Source of the DNA: Ophiothrix spiculata
Lineage: Eukaryota > Echinodermata > Ophiuroidea > Amphilepidida > Ophiotrichidae
Assembly (NCBI GenBank): GCA_000969725.1
Contig: JXSR01S048247.1
Direction: 5' to 3' (one strand)
Length of the DNA: 34,740 nucleotides
Shown here piece after piece: positions 20,560-30,079 of the stretch. Made by a program: the position numbers and the translations under genes. The notes beneath the pieces were generated by a model, which saw only the letters and a program-made list of their open reading frames with translations, did not search any database and was not told the DNA's origin. Each line of letters opens with the position of its first letter. Position 1 is the first letter of the stretch.

Positions 20560-21640
20560 TCAATATTTATTTTTATATTGTACTATCTTAGGAAGATAGC
20601 AGTTGGGATAGCAGTGCATGGTTACTGAAAACAAAATTAGTTCAACACTCTTGATAGTTGACTTTTAAAAGGGAATTATCGTGGTATAAACTAAAGCTAT
20701 GTCAACATCTTGCTATCAACCATTTTCATTGAGAAAAGAATAAAAACACACAACTTAATTCTTTCATCTAGCAATTAATTTAAGCAAAATGAGCTCTCTT
20801 AAAAAAAAAAAGATTGATTCTGTGGCTAAAGTATCAACTTAGTTTTCATTCCTTTTCTTGAAATGTCATAGCCATCAAGTCTGATCCATCTTTTCAAATG
20901 CTTTACCAAACTGGAGACATAATTATTGACGAACACATTATTCAACAATTCTTGTTTGAAATACACTGTCAAATAAAGTCAATGAAACGTTGATCAATTT
21001 GAACAAACAAACTTGTTTCCTTTCTCAAACAGTAAAATTTGGCTACTTTTGTGTTCCGGGCGCCCAAGATGGCCATAACAAATTTGTTTGTTTGTTATTT
21101 TTCACCGAGGGTTGGAGTTTTATTAGTTGGCTAATGTTCTGTGCTAATCATCCATTCACTTGGTTTTTGTGAGTAGGATAGTAGGATGATTTGAAAGAGA
21201 TAGACCGAGTTGAAAAGTTTAACCATGTGAGAATTTTAGACAAAAGTTTACAAGATCAAGGCCAAAAAGAGGAAAAAAGATTTCATGCTAAATGAACTTG
21301 AAACAATTCCCTAATTGGGTTCTTGAAGGGCAAATTGGCTTCTAAGCTCGTGGTAATTAATTAGTTGATTTCATGAGACATATCTCACTTCAAATTATTT
21401 TTTTTCATTCAAATTGATGTAATTTAACCAAATCTTTTAATTGCAAGATTATTTCAATGACAGTTTTGAACAAAAGACATTTTTTTAAAAGATTTTATGG
21501 CAAAGCATATTTTCTTTTAAAAGCTTTAAAAGTTAGTTAATGTGATCAATTGATTATTTGACCCTACTCTCAGCAAATGTTGTGATGAGCACAGCAAAAA
21601 CTGATTGATTACCCAGTTTTATATCCTGGTTACATAACCT
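20560..21640. other. No gene recognised
   Basis: Contains a 60-codon frame at 20990-21172 with no domain or splice signals. Otherwise featureless. Confidence 0.45.
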
Positions 21641-21649
21641 TGCGGCGAG

Positions 21650-21930
21650 GTTAAGATGTGTTTACGGCGTCATACCAGGTAGATTTCTGGTGTCCGACCG
21701 GTGTCCGTTAGCCTACTGACGTTGGAAGCATGCTGCAGGAATTTGATTCTGAGTTAAAACCTTGCAGTGTGTATACGATGTCTTCAGTTATAGTCTAATA
21801 ATCACCGGAGTCCGACCGGTGACCGACTAGGCATCGCAAGAGCTCGCAAGCATTCACCGGTGTCATACCAGCGTCGCGACTTCCTTAGGCTTACCAGACA
21901 CTGGTCGGTTGGTTCTAATTGTCCTTTATT
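21650..21930. repeat. ACCGGT-rich dispersed repeat, copy 3
   Basis: The core GGAAGCATGCTGCAGGAATT, TGATTCTGAGTTAAAACCTT and ACGATGTCTTCAGTTATAGT is shared with copy 1. TCCGACCGGTGTCCG and TCCGACCGGTGACCG flank it on both sides, giving a direct repeat within the copy. Confidence 0.65.
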
Positions 21931-22339
21931 GACCATATAAAATGCCCAATATAATTACTTCGAACTATGATCATTATAAACTTTGAATTTCTTTAACACA
22001 ATTGTCAAAAGTGTTCCCGCTAAAGCCATACAGGGTGTCCCAATAAAAATGCATCACTTTTGTTTTTGATCATATCTTAAAAACCAATGAACTAAAATTA
22101 AAACTTTTTTCAGAACAATACTTAATATATTGTAGTCTTTGATCAGTGAAAGTTTCAACAAAATCCGTCGAGCCGTTCTTGAGAAAATTAGAATTTTGTA
22201 AGAAGACTCAATTTTATCCAATTCTAATGGGCTTTACCACAGTAACTCATATTTGCAACTATTATCGATCTGATATGACCATATCCCCACAGTAATAGGC
22301 CTACTCTAAATGGAAACCTCATTTTATTAATGGATAAAC

Positions 22340-22410
22340 ACCTTTTCATGAAAACAACTACAAAACAGCAACCACAACAACAAAGACAACAATAGCAACA
22401 ACAACAGAAA
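22340..22410. repeat. Imperfect ACA/CAA microsatellite
   Basis: ACAACAACAAAGACAACAAT and AGCAACAACAACAG lie within an AC-rich stretch, inside the larger TIR element. Confidence 0.6.
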
Positions 22411-22708
22411 ATTAAGAATTTGAATAAACCTAAATGAAACTTGAAAGCTTGTCTAAACACACTCGACCCCTTCATCGTCAGGAATATAGAACATCGTATT
22501 GACCAGGAAAATTACGATAAGAACACAAAGGGGTCTGGAAACTGATTGTGAAAGGAAGAGTTGCTTGGAATTTACTAAGAACTAAACCAAAAAATATTCA
22601 ACGTGCGCTTTAATGGACACAGACTTCCCACTTTTACGAGAAAGTGAATAACTGCTTAGATATTTGGATTTGAATATGTTGATAATGTTATATTTTTTTA
22701 AAACACTT

Positions 22709-22839
22709 GAAACATAAAAGATACAAAAGATTTCTGAAATAGATTTTCCATTAAAGGAAATCTCTGCCTTGTTTGAGTTTTGTTGAAAAACCATGAACTC
22801 ATTGTTTTCTTTTTATTTAACGCTGAAAAACAGCAAGAC
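22709..22839. repeat. 131-bp repeat left of the gap
   Basis: The block from GAAACATAAAAGATACAAAA to GCTGAAAAACAGCAAGAC ends exactly where the N-run starts. It is nearly identical to 22890-23020. Confidence 0.9.
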
Positions 22840-22889
22840 NNNNNNNNNNNNNNNNNNNNNNNNNNNNNNNNNNNNNNNNNNNNNNNNNN
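22840..22889. other. Assembly gap (50 N)
   Basis: Exactly 50 N, a typical fixed placeholder length, so the true gap size is unknown and may be zero or negative. Confidence 0.95.
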
Positions 22890-23020
22890 GAAACATAAAA
22901 GATACAAAGGATTTCTAAATAGATTTTCCATTAAAGGAAATCTCTGCCTTGTTTGAGTTTTGTTGAAAAACCATGAACTCATTGTTTTCTTGTTATTTAA
23001 CGCTGAAAAACAGCAAGACC
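22890..23020. repeat. 131-bp repeat right of the gap
   Basis: It begins directly after the N-run and repeats 22709-22839 with a few substitutions and a one-base indel. Confidence 0.9.
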
Positions 23021-23717
23021 TACATATTGAATAGGTGTAACTTTCAGTGCTGAAAAAGATATCACAATCATGTTTTAGTGTCTATGCCATATTTTGTGAT
23101 CTTTAAGAGTCTGCTTTGCAAGTTTAAAGTAAATTGATCAATATTAACTAAAATATTGTGCTTTATGATAAACATGATTTACTGTGGTAAACCCCATTGG
23201 AATGGGATAAAATTGACTCTCCGTACAAATATCTAGTTTTCTCAAGAACGACTCAACGGAATTTGCTCAAACTTTCACTGATGAAAGACTAAATTATACT
23301 TTTTATTATTCCGAAAAAAGTTTTATTTTTTGTCTATTGGTTTCTGAGATATGAGCAAAAATAAAAGTGATGCATTTTTATTGGGACACCCTGTATGTAG
23401 CAAGATTGGCACAAGGCTTTGCAAAACAAAAAGCACAAAAAGAGGGTTTTTGTTACCAAACTTACTAAGCTTATGCTTACATATATATTCATTTGTTATT
23501 AGAGTTTAAAATTGAAAGCTCTTTCTTGGTCCCGTTTATCCTTGATAAGCAATCCGATTGCCTTATGTTAGAGTGCAAAGCCAAAATCATGAGAGGGAAC
23601 ATGATAGCAGGGACCATCACAGCCCATCTGATGTGAGCATAATCCTGAGGACAGGTTTTGTCATTAATTCAGTGCGGGAAAGGTGGTAATTCATTTATGT
23701 AAATTATTTCATTTACC

Positions 23718-23759
23718 GTAAAGGAATTCCTTTACTGTACAGTAAATGAATTCATTTAC
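23718..23759. repeat. Cluster of three abutting palindromes
   Basis: GTAAAGGAATTCCTTTAC (18 bp), TGTACA, then GTAAATGAATTCATTTAC (18 bp), all perfect. The whole 42-bp block is itself nearly palindromic. Confidence 0.9.
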
Positions 23760-24020
23760 TTTTAAATTTTTAATCAATTTTTGGAGCAACCTATGAAAAT
23801 CGGACAACAGTTAAAGCATTTTCATATTGAATGGGACCTATTCTAAAAATTTCCCCCCTGTTTTTTTGAAAAATGTACAAACATTTTTGGCAGATAGAAT
23901 TCAAAAATTTCATAGCTAAATTTGTAGAACAGAACCCATCTAAGAAGAAAATGCATTAAAATGTTCTCAGATTTTCATAGATTGCTCTAAAATTGATTTT
24001 AAGTGAAGAGTAAATGAATT
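23749..24020. mobile_element. Fold-back TIR element
   Basis: AATTCATTTACTTTTAAATT and GGAGCAACCTATGAAAATC on the left are matched inversely by GATTTTCATAGATTGCTCTA and AGAGTAAATGAATT on the right. The pairing continues through the AAAGCATTTTC/GAAAATGCATT words. The left end overlaps the palindrome cluster. Confidence 0.65.
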
Positions 24021-24252
24021 ATGACCTTTCTCAAACTGAATTTGTACAGGTACAAGCTACTAGTGCTAAGGGCCTAAAACAATGATGACAATAAAGAGAA
24101 TGGTGGATTTGATATCTACTGTAGATAGCAAAGACAAAATAGCATCTTGATCCAACAAGTTGCCAGCTAGCCAGGTATCAGATCAGCTAGGACTCAGGTG
24201 TGCTTGTATAATATGTAACAACTTTAACCATGCCTTGACATACATGATATAA

Positions 24253-24622
24253 CCCGGGGGGGGGGAAATCAAAATCTTTTTTGGTAGGCATGCGAGATCC
24301 GTGATATCCAACATAGGGTCTTGTGGAACGGATTTTTGGTCAAAAATAGGGTCTATAGAACTGATTTTTTCCCCGAATTGAGGTCTCAGGAACTGCTTTT
24401 TTTCCATAAAAATATGACTATTTGAGCTGAAAATTGCTCAAAATTAGCTTGAAAACATAATAAAACACACTTTTGAGTAATTTTCTTTGAAAATGGAGTC
24501 TTCGGAACGGAAGTAATCTTGAAAAGAGCATCTTGGGGAGCAGAAGAGGAGGCTTGAAAAGGGGGTCTTGAGGGCGGCACATACCCGTACCTTCCATTAA
24601 TGTAAGTACCCCCCCCCCTGGG
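24253..24622. mobile_element. CCCGGGGG-ended TIR element (370 bp)
   Basis: The ends are CCC followed by a 10-G run, and a 10-C run followed by TGGG. ATAA lies immediately outside both ends (24249-24252 and 24623-24626), a possible 4-bp target duplication. The interior repeats words such as AGGGTCT, GGAACGG and GGTCTC, and its minus-strand reading frames are low-complexity. Confidence 0.6.
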
Positions 24623-24629
24623 ATAACGC

Positions 24630-25590
24630 TTCCCAGAACAATAATATGATGTTGACTTATCAGTCGATATTGTTTTAATTAGTAGACATGATGTTAGATG
24701 ATAAGTGTAAAATATTGGCTACATGACCGGTCATTTACCCATCCAATTTTGTACTTCATAGATAATTAGATGGCAGTGTAATATTGGTCTGAACTTGATA
24801 AGGCAGGTTAAACCGTGGTTGCTTTATAGTCATATCATTTACATTAACTGACTATGAAATATATATTTAAAAAAATAAATAGCTTATTGATAAATTGACA
24901 AAAAAGTTAAAAAGCATGATGACCATCCATCTTAATGGCAAAATAATGAGGTAAAGCATGTAAGAGATGTTTTCTCCAACAGGAAGTCCATCGATCCTTA
25001 TGATAATGAAATAAAACTTGAGCACTTAGCCTTTTGTCACTCATTTCATAATAAGAAAATTTGTCTATTTATTTCAGTTCCATTTTTTGTCATTTTTGGT
25101 CACTTTTATTAGATATGTGGGTGATCTAAAACTACATTAATTAGTTCCACTTGTTTTAATTGAATAAGAACGAAGATTGACATCGATAATGAATCTAGTG
25201 ACACAATAGATGGGAAGATCCGTGGCACCAGTTATTCATGCACTTGGCTGGTTTCATTCAATGTAAAACCCATATAACCTGCGATTCAAGTTCAAGTTAG
25301 CCAGGCTGATAAACACTTGGTCTGGACAAAAGGATCTGAAATTGTTTTAGGAGTGACTTCTGTGGGTTGAGTGGTTATGACAGCCCACCTCTCTTTAACA
25401 TTTTAAGCCTAAAATAACTAATTAATATGAAAGATAATTGTTTTTGAATGTTACTTTCTGAAGGTTGGGAGCAGGCGATATAGGCCATGATTTACTAAAT
25501 TTAGGGACCAAGGATTTTTAGGATACATATTACGTGTCTTCTATTGGCTTACGGATATTATAATTATTACAAAAATTACATTTTTACCTT
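24630..25590. other. No gene recognised
   Basis: AT-rich, featureless apart from scattered A/T runs. Confidence 0.45.
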
Positions 25591-25594
25591 TCCT

Positions 25595-25921
25595 TTAAAG
25601 CAATACTATAAGATTTTGATCAGATATAGTTTTGAGTAAAAACAACCTAATATGAAGGAATGTGACTATCTAAAACCTTTTTCAAGTGTATTTTGTCCAA
25701 AATTTGCTTTCCTATACCTATACACGTGGAATTAAATTTGGGATCCTGAATTTAATTCAGCAAATGGCCATAACAGAAAAAGTAAGCATATTTAAGCCAA
25801 ATCGTTTGGAAGGTATTAATATCTACCAAAAACAAACTCAATAAGCTAATAAAATCAAAAGTCACAGGTAAAGGGGGGGGGGGGGGCGCTCCATTTTTAA
25901 CACTTTATAGTATTGCTTTAA
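25595..25921. mobile_element. TIR element (327 bp) with 17-bp ends
   Basis: TTAAAGCAATACTATAA at 25595-25611 is exactly inverted at 25905-25921. A 14-G run (25873-25886) lies near the right end. TTAA or a similar AT-rich target is possible because the ends themselves carry it. Confidence 0.75.
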
Positions 25922-26094
25922 CTCCCTTTGAACCCACCACCAAAAATAAAAAAGAATTGGAACAAGAATTTAAACAATAAAGTTCAACCATAGTTCCAAC
26001 AATAAAATGAAACCATATCAGAATTGTGTGAAAAGGGAGGAGAAACTGACCAATTAGATAATCAAATCAAGCTTGACCAATATTCAGTTAAGGG

Positions 26095-26385
26095 GCCATG
26101 ACAAAAAATAAACATGTTTTGGATCTGAACTTCGCAAAATTAGAAAAAATACACAAAAACCCTGATTTTCTTGAGTATTGAATTTATAGTAATATGCCAC
26201 ACATAAAAATCTTTACAATTAATTTTTGAGGAAATCTCAAGTTTCAATAGTTTGCCCCATAATTTTGTTTATTCGTTTAGACCTAAAAACTAGGAAGTAG
26301 GCCTATTTCTTGGGTAAAAAAATGATGAATGGTCAAAAGTAATTTAGAAGGATATGTGAAACATGTTTATTTTTACTCGTCCAAA
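26095..26385. mobile_element. Probable TIR element
   Basis: AAAAATAAACATGTTT at 26104-26119 is exactly inverted at 26359-26374. The flanking words are weakly similar. The interior is AT-rich and non-coding. Confidence 0.5.
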
Positions 26386-26913
26386 TAAAAACATATTTTG
26401 GACTATTTTTGTTTTAATTGCTGTTATTCTCACAGAATAGGATTTGTTGTAAGTAAGTTTTATTGATCCAATTGGTGTACCATAACTGTTCCACTAAAAT
26501 TGTCTGGAAAGAAATGATAATACTAATTAATACAACTGATTGGGGCCATTGTTTGATTAATTAAGAATGCATCCTACTTATGGCACGATTTTACTTTCTA
26601 AATTGATCAGAAATTTGGTGACAATTAATGATGACCTTGACTGAGTTTTGAACCTAGAACATTTTTTCAAAATTTTAAAAAATAGTTTGGTGTTGATCGG
26701 AGCCATGATTCGGAAGTGACACCACCAGGTGAAAAAGCAAACTCTTAGTGCATTTACACTAACAAAGATTGCCCTCAAATGCAGTTAAATGAGTTTTGAA
26801 AATCTGATATAATTTGAGATCTTGAACTTGGCTTGAGTCCTGAGTCCGAACTCAAATCCTTCCTGCTGCAAGCTACTGACCTTTTTTGCATTTTCCTCTG
26901 GAAATTTACACTG

Positions 26914-27503
26914 GGCTCATTCCAAAGTAACGTTTGTGACCGAAAAATTGAGAAATTTCACTTTTAAATGGCCACAGAACCTAGCAAAAACATTATATCA
27001 ACGAGTTTGTTGTTGATAATGGTGCTCACTGGTGGGGTCAAAAAATGTAGATGTTTGAAAATTAAATCAATTGCCAAAATCCTGAGTAAAGTCCATGTAA
27101 CGTTTGGTAACGTTTGTGACCGCGCACGGAAATGTTTTTTTGCTCCGAATCACTTCAAAGTGCAATTTCTCTGAAGTGTCAACGATTTTTTTATTGTGCC
27201 TTACACAGATTATGGAAAAAATATTTACAAATATTTCATAAAAATTACAGAACATTATATCGCCAGGAATAATTTTAATGCATTGTTTTGTGTTGTAACG
27301 TTTGGTAACGTTTGTGACATTTTTGAAACAAAACATGTGCTCATTCATGCACGGATAGACAAACTTTACAATTTCTGATTGGAAAATACTTCTTACGTAC
27401 CAAGTAACAAATGTATGACGGAAAAACATGCTTATGTGGTCAAATAAAAAAGCTGATTTTTTGCTTGAAATAAAAAAAGGTTCAGTTTCCACTGGAATGA
27501 GCC
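26914..27503. mobile_element. TIR element with internal AACGTTTG repeats
   Basis: GGCTCATTCCA at 26914-26924 is inverted at 27493-27503. Inside, GTAACGTTTGGTAACGTTTG followed by TGAC occurs at about 27098 and 27296, and AGTAACGTTTGTGACC at 26927. The minus-strand 141-codon reading frame owes its repeated Asn-Val-Thr motif to these repeats. Confidence 0.55.
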
Positions 27504-27509
27504 ACTGGA

Positions 27510-28070
27510 TTTTTTTTTAAAATATTTTTTGCAAAAGTAGTGCAAAGTGTCCGTGCTTTTGCTTTTTGTTGTACCTCCTCCGTCTTTTTTAATGGTATTC
27601 TGTTTTGATGGTAAATAAATTGAACTTGAACATGAAGTATGCACATTAACATCCAAATAATCTTTAAAATCATTTCCCACATTCCAAAAATTCAAATTGG
27701 CATTGTGTAATCCACTCACTGTAACACTCTCATTACAAATGAAAAAGCAACATATCAAGCATTTGATTCCTTTTCAGAAAAATAACAACACGTTTGGCAC
27801 ATTATATTATCTTATAGATTGATTCATTTGTTAATAAGTTTTGTATGTTTTCATTCACCATGAATTGACAGATGTTTGAAGCCAAGCAAATTGACAACGG
27901 GCAAGTTCATGCACATCAGGCGAGGTAACAGTTGACCAGTAGAGCATTGATGTTTTAATGAGAACGGGTATGGCAAGCCATGATGTCCATAATTTGATAA
28001 TGTTGCTTTTAACTTCTGATTATTATTATAGTGTTTATTCACCTCAAACCAGCTTTAAATGGGGAAAACG
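27510..28070. other. No gene recognised
   Basis: Only short, overlapping, domain-free frames on both strands. Confidence 0.45.
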
Positions 28071-28074
28071 TTAT

Positions 28075-28450
28075 TTTGTGTTACAGGTGAAAATATTTGC
28101 AAAGATTAAAATTTTGTCGAAATCGATTTATGCTATTGCTTAAAAACACCCACAAATATATCATTTCAAGTAATGGAATATGTTCTGAGGATCAACAACA
28201 GAAAACATAGGGCTTACTCTTTGAACAAATTCATCCAAGTTTCACCTTTTACTCCATGAAAACATTTGATAGACCATAACTTGACTTTTGGAAACCAAAA
28301 GAAGTTCAATGAGGTGTTATTTTAATTTATCACAGGTATGACATGGGCTAATGTTTAAAAAAATGAAAACAAATAAAAAATAGAGGTTACATTTATGACT
28401 GGTTTGAGATGAAATGTCACAATTTTAGTGTTATGCTGGGTTGTTTCATT
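28075..28450. repeat. Diverged dispersed repeat, copy 2
   Basis: Aligns with 11915-12300 through ACAGGTGAAAATATTTGC, ACAACAGAAAACATAGGGCT, TTTGATAGACCATAACTTGA and ATGACTGGTTTGAGATG. It is shorter between the first two landmarks. Confidence 0.6.
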
Positions 28451-28454
28451 GAAG

Positions 28455-29260
28455 CAGGTTATGTAACTTATCTTAACTGGTTCTTAAAACCATTGTGGCT
28501 TGTCATAAATTCCCTTGTGTAAAACGAATTGTGTTAATCGTAACAAATTATCACGCTTCATACTAAATTCTAATAATACGTAGGCCTGTAGATCTGAGAT
28601 CGCCTCATTAAAATATTCTGTGGATCTTATCAATGATTTAGTTTAACCAACATGGGTTAATTTTATTATCCAATATATAAAAATGAAAAGATCAACTTTT
28701 TGAAAAAAATCAACTTTTGCCTCCAGAGTCAAATTTTGAGACAACACACCATCATAAAGAGGTAACACATAGGCGGATAACATTTTTCAAAGAAGCCCTG
28801 CTTTTATGGTGTTTACTTTAACGATACTCCTATTGTTCTTAATATAAAGCCTTTAAGGCTTTTTTGCTAATTAATCTGATACCATCTTATTCAGAGCTAT
28901 TTTATTTTAGTGAAGAAAGTTTAAAACAAACAGCCTAAGTATGTTTTACAGTGTTTGTTCTTAATTAGGCTCAATTTAAGTAACTTCAACCACCTATGTG
29001 TTTTAATTGCAACTATATTCTGACATTATTGGTGTCCTGTTGGCGGCAACATGAATGTAAAATATTGCTTTATTATTAACCATCGGGCAAAAAAGATATT
29101 GTGTTTACGATGTATCCTTAGTTTTCTTGACCTGCAGATGGTTTTGATGTGTTTTTGTCTCATGAAATCTAGAATAAGCTTTCTTTTGGTAAATGGAAAT
29201 CTTCCCAAACAGTAGTGCTTTTTAACTTTGAAATAATTATCCTGAGCTCCAAAATGAGCT
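28455..29260. other. No gene recognised
   Basis: AT-rich. A short AAAGCCTTTAAGGCTTTTTT hairpin lies near 28846. Confidence 0.4.
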
Positions 29261-29264
29261 CACT

Positions 29265-29340
29265 TCTGTGACAAATTACGACCCGGTTTGCATGTATTTT
29301 CACCTGTAGAGCGCAAAATGATCATTGCCGACTTTACGGC
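29265..29340 (-). repeat. Inverted fragment of the dispersed repeat
   Basis: The inverse of this segment reads CTACAGGTGAAAATACATGC, then GGTCGTAATTTGTC. It matches the start of copy 1 near 11930 (TATAGGTGAAAATACATGTC, GGTCGTAATTTGCC) better than copy 2 does. Confidence 0.55.
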
Positions 29341-29460
29341 TGTTAGGAGCTGGGAAGGCACATACGATTTGAAAGTATGCGAGTACTTATGTGACTTAGT
29401 TCTGTTATAGATTTTTGGTTCTCTACATAGGTATAAATGAGCAGAATCTGTTTTTATTCA

Positions 29461-30076
29461 TACACTCTTAGAAAGCAGGGATCAAATATACGAGTAGTTT
29501 TCGGGATCATTTTATTTTGATCCTTTAAGGATCACTTTTGATCCTTTAAGATCAAATTCACCAGGATCATTTTTCATCCTTTTTTAGGATCATTTTATTT
29601 TGATACTTTTTGATTACAATATCAAAGTTTTGATCCGTATTTTCTGGATTACTTTGATACGGAAAGGATGAGCTCACATTTTGATACCGCGTTTGGATCC
29701 AACGTAATGTTTTGTTTCATATTTGAGTACACCCCATAACTGCTACATAGCGGGGAATGTATACAATGTGTAACATGTATAAATACGTTGATTTCATCAC
29801 ACAGTCCCGTGGTCGAGTGGTCAGAGCGTTGGACTCGTAATTACCAGCAGGTATAAGTGCGGCGTGGGTTCAAACCCTGCTAGGGTCACTTCAGTGTGAT
29901 GTTTTTATGCAGATCTTTTTTATAAGAAATATTTGATCCTTTTTTCGGATCAAAAATTGTGATCCTTATTTTGGGATCATTTTGATCCTTAAAGGGTAAG
30001 CTCATATTTGATACCTAAAAAGGATCAAAATTGATCCTTTTTGTCTCATATTTGATACTTTCTTTCTAAGAGTGTA
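29461..30076. mobile_element. TIR element (616 bp) carrying a tRNA-like sequence
   Basis: Ends are TACACTCTTAGAAAG and CTTTCTAAGAGTGTA, with TA at both outer borders. The arms are filled with GATCCTTT, GGATCA and GATAC words in both orientations. GAGCTCACATTTTGATACC near 29670 recurs as AAGCTCATATTTGATACC near 29998. The tRNA-like sequence sits near the middle. Confidence 0.75.
29804..29889 (+). repeat. tRNA-like sequence, class II type, inside a TIR element
   Basis: TGGTCGAGTGGTCAGAGCG is a good A-box/D-arm of the Ser/Leu type and GTGGGTTCAAACCCTGC a good T-arm with B-box. The region between (GTTGGACTCGTAATTACCAG and on) is long enough for an extended variable arm, but the anticodon stem has mismatches and the acceptor stem pairs poorly. 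CATCACAC/GTGTGATG form an extra stem just outside. It is probably a captured tRNA or SINE head; transcription from its internal promoter is possible. Confidence 0.55.
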
Positions 30077-30079
30077 GAG

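Larger units (their letters stand above)
22031..23393. mobile_element. TIR element with 212-bp arms, containing the assembly gap
   Basis: Arms 22031-22242 and 23182-23393 start CAGGGTGTCCCAATAAAAAT and end ATTTTTATTGGGACACCCTG. TA lies immediately outside each end. Matching inner landmarks are TTTCACTGAT, TTCTCAAGAACG and GTGGTAAA. A TA duplication fits Tc1/mariner-like or related cut-and-paste transposons, but no transposase is visible in the sequenced interior. Confidence 0.8.

Noticed and set aside
22840..22889. Possible true tandem array across the N-run
   Set aside because: Fixed 50-N length and copies ending exactly at the gap favour an assembly artefact; not claimed as biology.
27067..27492. 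141-codon minus-strand open reading frame
   Set aside because: It lies within a TIR element and its repeated Asn-Val-Thr motif comes from the duplicated GTAACGTTTG words.
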